Positions 45,070 to 56,314 are shown, numbered from the stretch's first letter. The stretch: DNA of 64,000 nt from Xanthobacteraceae bacterium (GCA_023954195.1 JAMLIK010000002.1:868001-932000); one strand, 5' to 3'. Numbers and translations are program-made. Notes: a model not told the origin generated them from the sequence alone.

Positions 45070-45881
45070 CCGGCGAAGCGGCCGACATCGAAATCCCTCC
45101 GAGTGCCGATCAGGCGGATCCGGCGCCGGCGGCTGAAGTCGCGCGCGTGCGAAAGCCACGCGGCAAGGCGGCGGCGAAGGCCGCGATGGCGGCCATTGAG
45201 CAACGCATCGGCTATGCCTTCACCGATCCCGCGCTGCTCGCCACCGCCTTCACCCATGTCTCGGCGTTGAAGGCGGCGCGCAACCGCACCGACAGCTATC
45301 AGCGGCTGGAGTTTCTCGGCGATCACGTGCTCGGGCTGATCGTCTCGGACATGCTGTATCGCGCCTTTCCCAAGGCGGACGAGGGCGAGTTGTCAAAACG
45401 GCTGGCGGATCTGGTGCGCAAGGAGACGTGCGTCGACGTCGCCCGCTCGCTCGGCTTTCAGGATGCGATCAAGCTCGGCGCGGTCGGGGCCGGCGCCGGG
45501 GCGCGGTTGCGCAAGTCGGTGCTGGGCGACATCTGCGAGGCGGTGATCGGCGCCATTTTCCTCGACGGCGGCTATGCCGCGGCGGCGCGGTTTGTCGAGG
45601 TCAACTGGCTGGAGCGGATGCGCAAGCCGCAGCGCCCGCTGCGCGATCCCAAGACCGTGTTGCAGGAGTGGGCGCAGGCCAAGGGCCTGCCGGTGCCGGT
45701 CTATCGCGAGGTCGCGCGCACCGGCCCCCATCACGATCCGCAGTTCCGGGTCGCGGTCGATCTGCCGGGCCTCGCCTCGGCGGAAGGCACCGGCGGCAGC
45801 AAGCGCGCCGCCGAGAAAGCCGCGGCGTCAGCCATGCTGGCGAGCGAGGATGTCGAGGGGGATGGTCATGGCGCCGGATAG
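45066..45881 (+). CDS. rnc: Ribonuclease III
   Basis: A 271-residue double-strand-specific endoribonuclease. After an Ala/Lys-rich N-terminal extension (residues 1-40) comes the catalytic domain with the signature R-L-E-F-L-G-D-H-V-L (Asn of the usual F-L-G-D-A/S-V-L replaced by His) and D-I-C-E-A-V-I-G-A-I-F-L-D-G-G, then a dsRNA-binding domain (D-P-K-T-V-L-Q-E-W-A-Q-A ... G-S-K-R-A-A-E-K-A-A-A). ATG 45066 overlaps the lepB stop by 4 bases; era overlaps its end by 14. Confidence 0.96.
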   Translation: MTGEAADIEIPPSADQADPAPAAEVARVRKPRGKAAAKAAMAAIEQRIGYAFTDPALLATAFTHVSALKAARNRTDSYQRLEFLGDHVLGLIVSDMLYRAFPKADEGELSKRLADLVRKETCVDVARSLGFQDAIKLGAVGAGAGARLRKSVLGDICEAVIGAIFLDGGYAAAARFVEVNWLERMRKPQRPLRDPKTVLQEWAQAKGLPVPVYREVARTGPHHDPQFRVAVDLPGLASAEGTGGSKRAAEKAAASAMLASEDVEGDGHGAG

Positions 45882-46788
45882 CGCGGCTCAATCGCCGACG
45901 CGCTGCGGTTTCGTCGCGCTGATCGGCGCGCCCAATGTCGGCAAGTCGACGCTGGTCAACGCGCTGGTCGGCTCCAAGGTGACGATCGTGTCGCGCAAGG
46001 TGCAGACCACGCGCGCGCTGATCCGCGGCATCGTGATCGAGGGCCGCTCGCAGATCATTCTGGTCGATACGCCGGGCATTTTCGCGCCGAAGCGGCGGCT
46101 CGACCGCGCCATGGTCTCGACGGCGTGGAGCGGCGCGCACGACGCCGACCTGGTCTGCGTGCTGCTCGACGCCCGCGCCGGCATCGACGATGAGGCCGAC
46201 GCAATCCTCACCAAGCTGGAGACGGTCGCCCATCCCAAGATTCTGATCATCAACAAGATCGACCTGGTGCCGCGCGAAAAACTGCTGGCGCTGGCGCAGG
46301 CCGCTAACGCGCGCCTCGCCTTCACCGACACCTTCATGGTGGCGGCGCTGTCCGGTGACGGCGTCGACGATCTGCGCCGCGCGCTCGCGGCCGGGGTGCC
46401 GGAGGGGCCGTTTCACTATCCCGAAGACCAGATGTCGGATGCGCCGCTGCGCTATCTCGCGGCCGAGATCACCCGCGAGAAGATCTATCGACACCTGCAT
46501 CAGGAACTGCCGTATCAGTCCACCGTGGAGACCGACAGTTGGACCGAGCGCAAGGATCGTTCGATCCGGATCGAGCAGACGATCTATGTCGAGCGCGACA
46601 GCCAGCGCAAGATCGTGCTGGGCAGTCGCGGCGCGACCATCAAGTCGATCGGCGAGCAGTCGCGCAAGGAGATCGCCGAGATCGTGGGCCAGCCGGTGCA
46701 TCTGTTCCTGTTCGTGAAGGTGCGCGATGGCTGGGGCGACGACCCCGAACGCTATCGTGAAATGGGCCTGGATTTTCCCAAGGAATGA
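45868..46788 (+). CDS. era: GTPase Era
   Basis: A 306-residue GTPase that binds the 3' end of 16S rRNA and helps 30S maturation. G1 is [10 protein letters not shown]3 D-T-P-G-I, G4 N-K-I-D; the C-terminal KH domain includes [15 protein letters not shown] and the terminal [14 protein letters not shown] eight bases upstream favours ATG 45868 over the ATG at 45862. It overlaps rnc by 14 bp and the next gene by 4. Confidence 0.96.
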   Translation: MAPDSAAQSPTRCGFVALIGAPNVGKSTLVNALVGSKVTIVSRKVQTTRALIRGIVIEGRSQIILVDTPGIFAPKRRLDRAMVSTAWSGAHDADLVCVLLDARAGIDDEADAILTKLETVAHPKILIINKIDLVPREKLLALAQAANARLAFTDTFMVAALSGDGVDDLRRALAAGVPEGPFHYPEDQMSDAPLRYLAAEITREKIYRHLHQELPYQSTVETDSWTERKDRSIRIEQTIYVERDSQRKIVLGSRGATIKSIGEQSRKEIAEIVGQPVHLFLFVKVRDGWGDDPERYREMGLDFPKE

Positions 46789-47171
46789 CCCCGGCGAGCC
46801 AGCCAGTTCCGCGCAACGTCTGGCGCTTCGAGGTGCTGCTCTATGCCTCGTTGCTGCTCGATACGTTGACGACGCTGTTCCGGACCATGCCGGACGACAT
46901 GAGCGAGGCGGCCGTCTCGGCCGCCTATCTGGCCAATGCGGTTCTGATTCTGGCGTTCGTCTTCCTGGTGGGGCTGGCCGCGCGGCGCCGGAAGAACTGG
47001 GCGCGCTGGGTGCTGGTCGCGGCGCTGGGATTGTCCGTCGTCTCCTTGGCTGGCGAATTGTCGTTCGAAGGCATGCAGGTCGAGACGCTGCTCGAACTGG
47101 TCTCGACGGCGATGACGGCGGCGGGGTTGTATTACTCGTTCACCGGCGACGCGCGAGGCTGGTTCGGCTGA
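46785..47171 (+). CDS. Small membrane protein between era and recO
   Basis: A 128-residue hydrophobic protein whose ATG overlaps the era stop by 4 bases. It has about four membrane helices ([70 protein letters not shown]) joined by short charged loops. It has no known family for me. Its coupling to the rnc-era operon implies co-translation with ribosome and RNA-maturation enzymes but gives no functional clue. Confidence 0.8.
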   Translation: MTPASQPVPRNVWRFEVLLYASLLLDTLTTLFRTMPDDMSEAAVSAAYLANAVLILAFVFLVGLAARRRKNWARWVLVAALGLSVVSLAGELSFEGMQVETLLELVSTAMTAAGLYYSFTGDARGWFG

Positions 47172-47224
47172 CGGGGGCAGGTAGTCGCTGCGCGCCGGAG
47201 CAAAAAATTGTACATTGCCGCGTC

Positions 47225-47995
47225 ATGGAATGGACCGACCAGGGAATCGTGCTCGGCGTGCGGCGGCACGGCGAGTCCAGCGCCATCGCGGAACTCCTGA
47301 CGCGCGACCATGGCCGCCACCTCGGCCTGGTGCGCGGCGGCGCCGGCGCGCGCTTGCGGCCGGTGCTGCAACCCGGCAACACGGTTCACGCGGTTTGGCG
47401 CGCGCGGCTGGACGAGCACCTCGGCGCCTATCAGATCGAGGTGACGCGCAGTCGCGCCGCGACCCTGCTGGCGCAATCGCACGCGGTCTATGGCGTCACC
47501 CATCTCGCCGCGCTGGCCCGCCTGCTGCCGGAACGCGCGCCGCATGAAGATATCTACGAGATGCTTGAGGCGACGCTGGAGGACTTCGCCGACGCCGGCG
47601 TTGCCGCCGTCCGTCTGGTGCGGTTCGAACTGGCGATGCTGGCGGAACTCGGCTTCGGCCTCGACCTGTCGAGTTGCGCGGCGACGGGAGCCACCACCGA
47701 TCTGATCTACGTGTCGCCGAAGTCCGGCATCGCGGTGTCGCGGCAGGCCGGGGAGCCCTGGCGCGGCCGGCTGTTGCGGTTGCCGCCGTTCCTGCGCGAG
47801 GCGGACGGCGGGGGCGGCGGCTGGTCCGGTCAGGACCTTCAGGACGGTTTTGAGCTGACAGGACGATTCCTGCTGCGCCACGTCCTTGAGCCGCGCGGGC
47901 TCAACCACTCCGATGCCCGCGCCGGTTTCATCGCCGCCGTGGCCCGGCATCGGGCGCGAACCGGGCCGGAACCGGTTCCGGCGACGCCGCCCTGA
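47225..47995 (+). CDS. recO: DNA repair protein RecO
   Basis: A 256-residue protein of the RecFOR pathway that loads RecA on SSB-coated DNA. It starts [20 protein letters not shown] (OB-fold), has the R-G-G[15 protein letters not shown] segment typical of alphaproteobacterial RecO, and an alpha-helical C-terminal half with the family's [10 protein letters not shown] motif. Follows the small membrane gene by 53 bp. Confidence 0.95.
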   Translation: MEWTDQGIVLGVRRHGESSAIAELLTRDHGRHLGLVRGGAGARLRPVLQPGNTVHAVWRARLDEHLGAYQIEVTRSRAATLLAQSHAVYGVTHLAALARLLPERAPHEDIYEMLEATLEDFADAGVAAVRLVRFELAMLAELGFGLDLSSCAATGATTDLIYVSPKSGIAVSRQAGEPWRGRLLRLPPFLREADGGGGGWSGQDLQDGFELTGRFLLRHVLEPRGLNHSDARAGFIAAVARHRARTGPEPVPATPP

Positions 47996-48038
47996 TTCGC
48001 GCCTTGCCGGGGGCCGCCGCAGGCGGTAACCCGTCGCC

Positions 48039-50294
48039 ATGGGAAAACGATTGATTCCACCGGAACCCGCCGACATCGAGGATGTCGCGCTGCGCACCGC
48101 CCTTGAGGAGCGGTATCTGGCCTATGCGCTGTCGACCATCATGCATCGGGCCTTGCCGGATGCGCGCGACGGGCTGAAGCCGGTTCACCGCCGTATCCTT
48201 TACGGCATGCGGCTGTTGCGCCTCGATCCCGGAGCGCCGTTCAAGAAGTCCGCGAAAATCGTCGGCGACGTGATGGGGTCGTTCCATCCGCACGGCGACC
48301 AGGCGATCTATGACGCCATGGTGCGGCTGGCGCAGGATTTTTCCTCGCGCTATCCGCTGGTGGACGGGCAGGGCAACTTCGGCAACATCGACGGCGATAA
48401 CGCCGCCGCCTACCGCTACACCGAAGCGCGCATGACCGACGTGGCGCGGTTGCTGCTGGACGGCATCGACGAGGATGGCGTCGAGTTTCGCGCCAACTAC
48501 GACGGCCAGTCCAAGGAGCCGGTGGTGCTGCCCGGCGGCTTTCCGAACCTGCTCGCCAACGGCGCGCAGGGCATCGCGGTGGGCATGGCGACCGCGATCC
48601 CGCCGCACAACGCCGCTGAATTATGCGACGCCGCGCTGCATCTGATCGACAAGCCCGACGCCAAATCGCGCGCGCTGCTGAAATGGGTGAAGGGGCCGGA
48701 CTTTCCGACCGGCGGCGTCATCATCGATTCCAAGGAAAGCATCGCGGAAGCCTACGCCACCGGGCGCGGCGCGTTCCGCACCCGCGCCAGATGGCATCAG
48801 GAGGAGGGCGCGCGCGGCACATGGGTCGTGGTCGTCACCGAAATCCCGTGGCTGGTGCAGAAGTCGCGGCTGATCGAGAAGATCGCCGAACTGCTCAACG
48901 ACAAGAAGCTGCCGCTGCTCGGCGACATCCGCGACGAGTCGGCGGAAGACATCCGCATCGTCATCGAGCCGAAATCGCGCAACGTCGATCCGGAGCTTTT
49001 GATGGAATCGCTGTTCAGGCTCACCGAGCTTGAAAGCCGGATTTCATTGAACCTCAACGTGCTGGTGAAGGGCCGCATCCCGAAGGTGGTCGGCCTCGCC
49101 GAGGCGTTGCGCGAGTGGCTCGATCATCTGCGCGACGTGTTGCTGCGCCGCTCGAACTATCGCAAGGCGCAGATCGAGCATCGCCTCGAAGTGCTCGGCG
49201 GCTATCTGGTCGCCTATCTGAACATCGACGAGGTGATCCGGATCATCCGCACCGAGGACGAGCCGAAGCCGGCCTTGATGAAGGCGTTCAAGCTCACCGA
49301 GGTTCAGGCCGACGCCATCCTCAACATGCGGCTGCGCTCCCTGCGCAAGCTGGAGGAAATGGAGATCCGCACCGAGGACAAGAATCTTCGGGCCGAACTC
49401 AAGGGCATTAATGCCGTGCTCGGCTCCGAGGCCGAGCAGTGGAAGAAGGTGGCTGAGCAGGTGCGCAAGGTGCGCGAGATGTTCGGGCCGAAGACGCCGC
49501 TCGGCAAGCGCCGCACCGCCTTCGCCGACGCGCCCGAGCACGATCTCGCCGCCATCGAGGAAGCCTTCGTCGAGCGCGAGCCGGTAACCGTGGTGGTGTC
49601 CGACAAGGGCTGGGTGCGCACGCTGAAGGGCCATGTCGAGGATCTGTCGGGCCTGTCGTTCAAGACCGACGACCGGCTCGGCTTCGCCTTCTTCGCCGAG
49701 ACCACGTCGAAAATCCTGCTGCTCGCCACCAACGGGCGGTTCTACGCGCTCGATGTCGCCAAGCTGCCGGGCGGGCGCGGCCACGGCGAGCCGATCCGCA
49801 TGTTCATCGACATGGAGCAGGACGCGGCGATCGTCACCATGTTCGTCAATACCGGCGGCCGCAAGTTCCTGGTCGCCAGCCACGAAGGGCAGGGTTTCGT
49901 GGTCAATGAGGACGATTGCGTCGGCACCACCCGCAAGGGCAAGCAGGTGCTCAACGTCGACATGCCGAACGAGGCGCGGGCGCTGACCACTGTGGTCGGC
50001 GACACGGTCGCGGTGATCGGCGACAACCGCAAGCTGTTGATCTTCCCGCTCGATCAGGTGCCGGAGATGGCGCGCGGCCGCGGCGTGCGGTTGCAGAAAT
50101 ACAAGGACGGCGGGCTCTCGGACATCACCGTGTTCACCGCGAAGGACGGCCTGAAGTGGCGCGATTCCGCCGGCCGCGAATTCAGCGCGACCATGAAGGA
50201 ACTAGCCGAGTGGCGCGGCCACCGCGCCGACGCCGGCCGATTGCCGCCGAAGGGGTTTCCGAAGTCGAACAAGTTCGGTTTGCCCATCGCCTGA
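48039..50294 (+). CDS. parC: DNA topoisomerase IV subunit A
   Basis: A 751-residue type IIA topoisomerase subunit that decatenates chromosomes. The breakage-reunion domain has the catalytic Tyr127 (A-Y-R-Y-T-E-A) and the quinolone region [11 protein letters not shown], with Gln where E. coli ParC has Ser80. The C-terminal part holds only short beta-propeller-like repeats, as in other ParC proteins, not the GyrA box. 43 bp after recO; ends the plus-strand block. Confidence 0.95.
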   Translation: MGKRLIPPEPADIEDVALRTALEERYLAYALSTIMHRALPDARDGLKPVHRRILYGMRLLRLDPGAPFKKSAKIVGDVMGSFHPHGDQAIYDAMVRLAQDFSSRYPLVDGQGNFGNIDGDNAAAYRYTEARMTDVARLLLDGIDEDGVEFRANYDGQSKEPVVLPGGFPNLLANGAQGIAVGMATAIPPHNAAELCDAALHLIDKPDAKSRALLKWVKGPDFPTGGVIIDSKESIAEAYATGRGAFRTRARWHQEEGARGTWVVVVTEIPWLVQKSRLIEKIAELLNDKKLPLLGDIRDESAEDIRIVIEPKSRNVDPELLMESLFRLTELESRISLNLNVLVKGRIPKVVGLAEALREWLDHLRDVLLRRSNYRKAQIEHRLEVLGGYLVAYLNIDEVIRIIRTEDEPKPALMKAFKLTEVQADAILNMRLRSLRKLEEMEIRTEDKNLRAELKGINAVLGSEAEQWKKVAEQVRKVREMFGPKTPLGKRRTAFADAPEHDLAAIEEAFVEREPVTVVVSDKGWVRTLKGHVEDLSGLSFKTDDRLGFAFFAETTSKILLLATNGRFYALDVAKLPGGRGHGEPIRMFIDMEQDAAIVTMFVNTGGRKFLVASHEGQGFVVNEDDCVGTTRKGKQVLNVDMPNEARALTTVVGDTVAVIGDNRKLLIFPLDQVPEMARGRGVRLQKYKDGGLSDITVFTAKDGLKWRDSAGREFSATMKELAEWRGHRADAGRLPPKGFPKSNKFGLPIA

Positions 50295-50307
50295 ACCCGG
50301 CGTCCGG

Positions 50308-51525
50308 TCACGCCGGGGCGCCGGGGCGAAATTGATAGAGGATCAGCGCCAGCGTCGCGCCGAGCGTCAGCACCACGCCGAGCGCGATCGTCGCGTCGGC
50401 GATGATGGTCGCGCTCATCCAGACGCCGATGGCCGCGACGAGCATCTGCCAGAAGCCGAGCAGCGCCGAGGCCGCGCCGGCGTTGGCCCCGAACGGCGAC
50501 AGCGCCTGCGCGGCGCCGAGCGGATTGACGATGCCCATGCCGAGCAGGAATACCGCGGTGCCGCCGACGAACGGCCAGAAGCCGCCATGGGACACCGCGA
50601 CCAGCAGGATCGCGATGCTGCCCGCCAGCGCCAGCAGCAATCCCGCCTGAATCGGACGCTCCAGTCCGAACGCCGCCGACAGCCGGGTCGCGATCATGCC
50701 GGCGGCAAACACGATCAGCACCGTGCCGGCGAAAAACACGCCGAGACCCATCGGGGAGAGCCCCATGTCCTCGATCAGGATGCGGGGCGTCGCCGCGAAC
50801 ATCGCGTACAGGCCGCCGAGGATCAGGCTGACCGCCGCCGCCGGGATCAGGAAGCGACGGTCCCGTGTCAGCCGCAGATAGGTCGTGCCGATGGCGCGTG
50901 GCGCCAGCGGCGTCCGGACGCCGCGATGCGTTTCGCCGAATTGGCCCGCATAGGCAAGCGCCGCAAGGCTCGCAAAGATCGCGACAAAGGCGAACTCCGA
51001 ACGCCAGCCGAAATAATAATCGAGCGCGCTGCCCAGGAGCGGCGAGAAGCCGGGCGCCGCCGCCATCGCGATCATAATCAGGGCGAGGGCGCGCGCCAGG
51101 GCCTCGCCGCTGAACAGGTCGCGGGCGATGGCGCGCGACAGCACCGACGTCGCGCAGGCGCCGAGCGCCTGCACCACCCGCCCGGCGAGAAGATTGGGCA
51201 GGTCGGTCGCGAAGGCGCACCAGATGCTGCCGGCGATGAAGACGATGAATCCGATCAGCACCGGGCGAAAGCGGCCGTAACGGTCGGAGAGCGGCCCGAC
51301 GACGAGCTGCCCGAATGCGAAGGCCGCCAGGAAAACGGTGATCGCGGAGGTGACGGTCGCAGTGGAGACGTCGAGCGCGCGGGCGATCCGCGGCAGCGAC
51401 GGCAGGAAGATGTTGGTGGCGAGCGTGCCGGTCGCCGCCAGCGCGGCGAGAACGGCGACTTGGTTCACCGATGCGCGCGGCGGGGTCAGCGCGTGGGCGG
51501 GATCGGCAACGGAATTGACGGTCAT
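50308..51525 (-). CDS. Bcr/CflA-type MFS drug-resistance transporter
   Basis: A 405-residue twelve-helix major facilitator of the DHA1 group. Start ATG 51525 with GAGGAGG six bases upstream. Motif A is G-P-L-S-D-R-Y-G-R-F-R-P (between TM2 and TM3), the first helix begins 'AALAATGTLATNIFLPSLP' with the Bcr-like D/N-x-x-L-P-S-L-P, and S-P-L-L-G-S-A-L-D-Y-Y-F-G-W-R matches motif C of this group. The tandem palindrome at 51550-51585 lies 25-60 bp upstream and likely controls it. Converges with parC. Confidence 0.93.
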   Translation of the reverse strand: MTVNSVADPAHALTPPRASVNQVAVLAALAATGTLATNIFLPSLPRIARALDVSTATVTSAITVFLAAFAFGQLVVGPLSDRYGRFRPVLIGFIVFIAGSIWCAFATDLPNLLAGRVVQALGACATSVLSRAIARDLFSGEALARALALIMIAMAAAPGFSPLLGSALDYYFGWRSEFAFVAIFASLAALAYAGQFGETHRGVRTPLAPRAIGTTYLRLTRDRRFLIPAAAVSLILGGLYAMFAATPRILIEDMGLSPMGLGVFFAGTVLIVFAAGMIATRLSAAFGLERPIQAGLLLALAGSIAILLVAVSHGGFWPFVGGTAVFLLGMGIVNPLGAAQALSPFGANAGAASALLGFWQMLVAAIGVWMSATIIADATIALGVVLTLGATLALILYQFRPGAPA

Positions 51526-51549
51526 GGTTGTCCTCCTCGCGGCTATTGG

Positions 51550-51585
51550 ATGATGAGCATCATTTTATGGAATGATGACTATCAT
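51550..51585 (-). promoter_or_regulatory. Tandem palindromic operator upstream of the Bcr-like transporter
   Basis: Two copies of a 14-bp near-palindrome ATGATGAGCATCAT (51550-51563) and ATGATGACTATCAT (51572-51585) share the pattern ATGAT-N4-ATCAT and are spaced 22 bp apart centre to centre, close to two helical turns. They lie just before the transporter's start. This is the layout of operators for dimeric repressors such as TetR or MarR proteins. Confidence 0.6.
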
Positions 51586-52001
51586 ATGAAGCGCCGGTGC
51601 GGGCGGATTTCCGTCATGCGAAAACGCCGGGGAAGGGTTGCGCGGGAGCCGCGGCACCGACGATGATGCCGGCGGTCTCGTTGGACGGCGGTTCGGCGGG
51701 CTCGCCCCTATGTCCTCGAACGGGGGTCATCGTCCGCCAGCGGGTCCGCGCAAGCGCGGCCCGATGACAGGCTCCGGCGAACGATCCAGTACCTGGTGCG
51801 GGCGCACGGGAAATCCGATCCAGCATCGCGTGCTGGATGCTCCGCCGGCGCGGATCATGACGGCTTTCGTTCTGCGCCTTATCCGGAAGGCGATTTTCTC
51901 AAGATAACGACTTCAGGAGGTTCATTTGGGCATTGTTTCTCCGCATTATCTGCATATGCGAATGAGTTGCAATAAAGATTAATTTCCGCCATGGTGACGG
52001 C
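51586..52001. promoter_or_regulatory. Remaining intergenic region before mntH
   Basis: Besides the family A repeat, the 100 bp before mntH are AT-rich, with GCATATGC (51952-51959) followed after 9 bases by TTGCAA (51968-51973). This could be a degenerate binding site for a manganese-responsive Fur-family (Mur) protein, known to control mntH in Bradyrhizobium, but the match is weak. A 26-residue frame from 51587 has no coding signs. Confidence 0.3.
51725..51863. repeat. Dispersed intergenic palindrome, family A, copy 5
   Basis: The first 69 bp (51725-51793) is the inverse of the 10458/24137 core: GTCATCGTCCGCC, a CGCGCAAGCGCG hairpin, CGATGACAGGCTCCGGCG, and GATCCAGTACC. The second part ends CCGGCGCGGATCATGACGG. 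It lies between the two divergent transporter genes. Confidence 0.78.
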
Positions 52002-53411
52002 ATGGATGCTGCGACGCCACAAAATGCCGCCGGGGCGGCCTCGTCGGGCGACGGGGCCGGGATCGAGGCGGTTTCAGATCCCGCCGGAGCGGATCACCCG
52101 CCCCGCGCGGCGGCTGGTCATCGCCTCAGCCTGTCCGAGGTTCATTCCAGCATCGCCGTGCCGCAGGGCGGCCACTGGGGCCGGCGGCTGCTGGCGTTCC
52201 TCGGCCCCGGCTACATGGTGTCGGTTGGCTACATGGACCCCGGCAACTGGGCCACCAGCCTCGCCGGCGGCGCGCGGTTCGGCTACACGCTGCTGTCGGT
52301 GATTCTGCTGTCGAACCTGATGGCGATCCTGTTGCAGGCGCTCGCCGCGCGACTCGGCATCGCCAGCGGTCGCGATCTGGCGCAAGCCTGCCGCGAAAGC
52401 TATTCGCGGCCGGTCGGCATCGCGTTGTGGTTGATTTGCGAGGCGGCGATCATCGCCTGCGATCTCGCCGAGGTGATCGGCACCGCGATCGCGCTGCAAT
52501 TGCTGTTCGGCATTCCGCTGATCGCCGGCGCCCTGATTACCGCGCTCGACGCCTTTCTGGTGCTGCTGTTGATGAATCGCGGCTTCCGCTTTCTCGAAGC
52601 CTTCGTCGTCGCGCTGCTGATCGTCATCGCCGTCTGTTTCGTGATCCAGATCGTCGCGGCGGCGCCGCCGGTGGCGGCGGTCGTCAAGGGCTTTCTGCCG
52701 TCCGGGGAGATCGTCGCCAACCCGGCGATGCTCTACATCGCCATCGGCATCATCGGCGCCACGGTGATGCCGCATAACCTCTATTTGCATTCCTCGATCG
52801 TTCAAACCCGCGCCTATCGCCGCACCCCGCAGGGCCGCCGCGAGGCCATCAAGTGGGCGACGACGGACAGCACCATCGCGCTGATGCTGGCGCTGTTCGT
52901 CAACGCCGCGATCCTGATCGTCGCCGCCGCGGCGTTTCACGGCACCGGCCATCAGGACATAGCCGAAATCAGCGACGCGCACCGTCTGTTGTCGCCGCTG
53001 CTCGGGCTCGGCATCGCCTCGACGCTGTTCGCGGTGGCGCTGCTCGCCTCCGGCCTCAACTCGACGGTGACGGCGACGCTGGCCGGCCAGATCGTGATGG
53101 AGGGTTTTGTCCACCTGCGGATGCCGACCTGGGCGCGCCGGCTCCTGACGCGCGGCATCGCCATCGTGCCGGTGGTGGTGGTGACGTGGCTTTACGGCGA
53201 GCGCGGCATCGGGCAATTGCTGGTGCTCAGCCAGGTGGTGCTGTCGATGCAGTTGCCGTTCGCGGTGATCCCGCTGGTGCGGTTCGTCTCCGACCGGCGC
53301 AAGATGGGCGATCTGGCGATCTCGCGCCCGACCGCCGCCGTCGCCTGGGCGGTGGCCGGCGTCATTGTCGTGCTCAATCTCAAGCTGCTGTACGATACGG
53401 TATTCGGATGA
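52002..53411 (+). CDS. mntH: Nramp divalent metal (Mn2+) transporter
   Basis: A 469-residue proton-coupled transporter with about eleven helices. The Nramp metal-binding motif D-P-G-N is in Y-M-D-P-G-N-W-A-T, and the TM6 motif [10 protein letters not shown] is complete. A 45-residue hydrophilic N-terminal extension precedes the conserved G-P-G-Y-M-V-S-V. Manganese is the expected main substrate in Bradyrhizobium-like bacteria. Its end is 3 bp from the convergent transferase gene. Confidence 0.93.
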   Translation: MDAATPQNAAGAASSGDGAGIEAVSDPAGADHPPRAAAGHRLSLSEVHSSIAVPQGGHWGRRLLAFLGPGYMVSVGYMDPGNWATSLAGGARFGYTLLSVILLSNLMAILLQALAARLGIASGRDLAQACRESYSRPVGIALWLICEAAIIACDLAEVIGTAIALQLLFGIPLIAGALITALDAFLVLLLMNRGFRFLEAFVVALLIVIAVCFVIQIVAAAPPVAAVVKGFLPSGEIVANPAMLYIAIGIIGATVMPHNLYLHSSIVQTRAYRRTPQGRREAIKWATTDSTIALMLALFVNAAILIVAAAAFHGTGHQDIAEISDAHRLLSPLLGLGIASTLFAVALLASGLNSTVTATLAGQIVMEGFVHLRMPTWARRLLTRGIAIVPVVVVTWLYGERGIGQLLVLSQVVLSMQLPFAVIPLVRFVSDRRKMGDLAISRPTAAVAWAVAGVIVVLNLKLLYDTVFG

Positions 53412-53414
53412 CGC

Positions 53415-54191
53415 TCAGTCCTGCGCTTCGGATCGCGCGGAAGCCTCGTCGTCGACCCGCAGCCAGCCGGTCGGCGCCAGCCGCTGCTGCGGCAGGAAGC
53501 GGCTCTTGTAGCTCATCTTGCGCGAGCCCTCGATCCAGTAGCCGAGGTAGACGTAAGGAAGCCCCATGCGGCGGGCGCGGGCGATGTGGTCGAGGATCAT
53601 GAAGGTGCCGAGCGAGCGGTGCTCCTCGGACGGCTCGAAGAACGAATAGACCATCGACAGCCCGTCGCCGAGGATATCGGTCAGCGCCACCGCGATCAGT
53701 TCGCCCGGCCGGGTCGCGGCAACGCCCTCGGCGGGACGGCGGCGATACTCGATCAGTCGGGTCTCGACGTGGCTGTCCTCGATCATCATGGCGTAATCGA
53801 GCACGGTCATGTCGGCCATGCCGCCGAGCCGGTGGCGTTGGTCGAGATAGGCGCGGAATATCGAATATTGTTCCGAGGTCGGCGTCGCGTTGCGCGACTG
53901 TCCGACCAGATCGGCGTTGCGCGCCAGAATCTTGCGGAAGCCGCGCGAGGGGCGGAATTCATTGGCGATGATGCGGACCGAGACGCAGGCGTGGCACTGG
54001 TCGCAGGCCGGGCGATAGGCGATCGACTGGCTGCGGCGGAACCCGCCGTGGGTCAAGAGGTCGTTCAACTCGGCGGCCTTGCTCCCCACCAGATGCGTGA
54101 ACACCTTCCGCTCCTGCCGGCCCGGCAGATACGGGCACGGCGAGGGTGCCGTCAGGTAGAATTGCGGCGTGTCGCGGGAGTGTTGCGTCAC
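53415..54191 (-). CDS. bpt: Aspartate/glutamate leucyltransferase (arginyl-tRNA-protein transferase family)
   Basis: A 258-residue N-end-rule transferase. The N-terminal ATE domain holds [16 protein letters not shown] and [16 protein letters not shown]; the C-terminal GNAT-like domain has Y-S-F-F-E-P and [11 protein letters not shown]. Bacterial proteins of this size are usually Bpt, which add Leu to N-terminal Asp or Glu for ClpAP degradation. Start is GTG 54191. Confidence 0.93.
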   Translation of the reverse strand: MTQHSRDTPQFYLTAPSPCPYLPGRQERKVFTHLVGSKAAELNDLLTHGGFRRSQSIAYRPACDQCHACVSVRIIANEFRPSRGFRKILARNADLVGQSRNATPTSEQYSIFRAYLDQRHRLGGMADMTVLDYAMMIEDSHVETRLIEYRRRPAEGVAATRPGELIAVALTDILGDGLSMVYSFFEPSEEHRSLGTFMILDHIARARRMGLPYVYLGYWIEGSRKMSYKSRFLPQQRLAPTGWLRVDDEASARSEAQD

Positions 54192-54268
54192 CGAATCTCG
54201 TCAGCCTCCGATGTCCTGCTCCGGCAAGCATCGCCCGTGCCGCCGGGCCGGTCAACGGCCTTCCGCGG

Positions 54269-54817
54269 TTACCAGCTTTGGCGGGGCTGCGGGGAGATGG
54301 CGGCGCGAACCGAGGTGTTGATGACCACGGTTCCGAGGATCATATCGTGCAACAGGCGGCGGCGTCCGTTGAACAGGCCGACCAGCAGCACCAGCGGCGT
54401 CAGCATCGACACCGATATCCAGTAAACCACGGCGTGGGTGGCGCCGAGCAGGAAATAGCTCGATTCGCCGTACCAGGTGCGCATTTCCAGGTCCATCACC
54501 CGCATGCCGACGGTCGCGGAGTGCGGGCCGCCGAGCGTCATGCCGTAGTACATGATGGCCCAGACCACCGAGGCCGGCGACACCAGCCAGAACAGCGCCC
54601 AGCCGAGCCCGAGGGTGACGACCCCGAATACGGCGATGAACAACACCGCCAGGATGACGGGAACCGACAGCACCACAAGATCGATCAGGAAGGCGAAGAA
54701 CCGCCGCGTCAGCACGCCGCGAAACAATTCCGGCTGGACGAGCGGATCGAACGCATGTGGCCGCGCGTCGGCCGGCCAACCGGTCGCGTGAGTCTGATTC
54801 GAATCGCTTGCCGACAT
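54269..54817 (-). CDS. RDD family membrane protein
   Basis: A 182-residue protein from ATG 54817 with GGGAGA seven bases upstream. The RDD signature is split as R-R-F-F-A-F-L-I-D-L-V (first helix), T-L-G-G-P-H-S-A-T-V-G-M-R-V-M-D, and R-R-L-L-H-D-M. Three to four membrane helices. The function of RDD proteins is not settled; some affect Na+ tolerance. Its N-terminal 30 residues are hydrophilic. Confidence 0.88.
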   Translation of the reverse strand: MSASDSNQTHATGWPADARPHAFDPLVQPELFRGVLTRRFFAFLIDLVVLSVPVILAVLFIAVFGVVTLGLGWALFWLVSPASVVWAIMYYGMTLGGPHSATVGMRVMDLEMRTWYGESSYFLLGATHAVVYWISVSMLTPLVLLVGLFNGRRRLLHDMILGTVVINTSVRAAISPQPRQSW

Positions 54818-54913
54818 GATGCTCTCCCGTCCGATGACGTCACTTCGGGTCATCAGATGGCGAGCGTTCCGCTCTGCCGCAAGGTTTTGCGGGCGGATTT
54901 GCCACACGGAAAC

Positions 54914-55035
54914 CGTCGTCCCTGCGCAGGCAGGGACCCATACGCGGCAGCGGCTCGGCTCAATCAACCAGAGGCAATGTTGTTTTTAACAGGCAACGTC
55001 AGGGATTATGGGTCCCTGCCTGCGCAGGGACGACG
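54914..55035. repeat. Large intergenic inverted repeat (family D)
   Basis: Perfect 29-bp arms: 54914-54942 starts CGTCGTCCCTGCGCAGGCAG and its exact reverse complement occupies 55007-55035 (ends TGCGCAGGGACGACG). The spacer is 64 bp. Each arm has an internal CCTGCGCAGG palindrome. It lies between the RDD gene (starts 54817) and the end of hemB (55057). Confidence 0.9.
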
Positions 55036-55056
55036 CCCTGGGGGTGGGGCGAGCCC

Positions 55057-56160
<1,104 letters not shown>

Positions 56161-56314
56161 TTAGTCTTATTTCAGTTTAGCACCTCGCGGCGGCGGCGTC
56201 ACCGCGCGTCGCGGCCTCCGCGATTGATTTTAGCGCCCCGGCAGGCCATGAATCGGGCATGAATCGTACCGGCACCTGTCCGTTTCCGCCGTCGCGGCCG
56301 CGAGCACCGAATTG

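Noticed and set aside
51587-51666. 26-residue Arg-rich frame after the tandem operator as a leader peptide or regulator remnant
   Set aside because: No ribosome site and no similarity to a repressor N-terminus.
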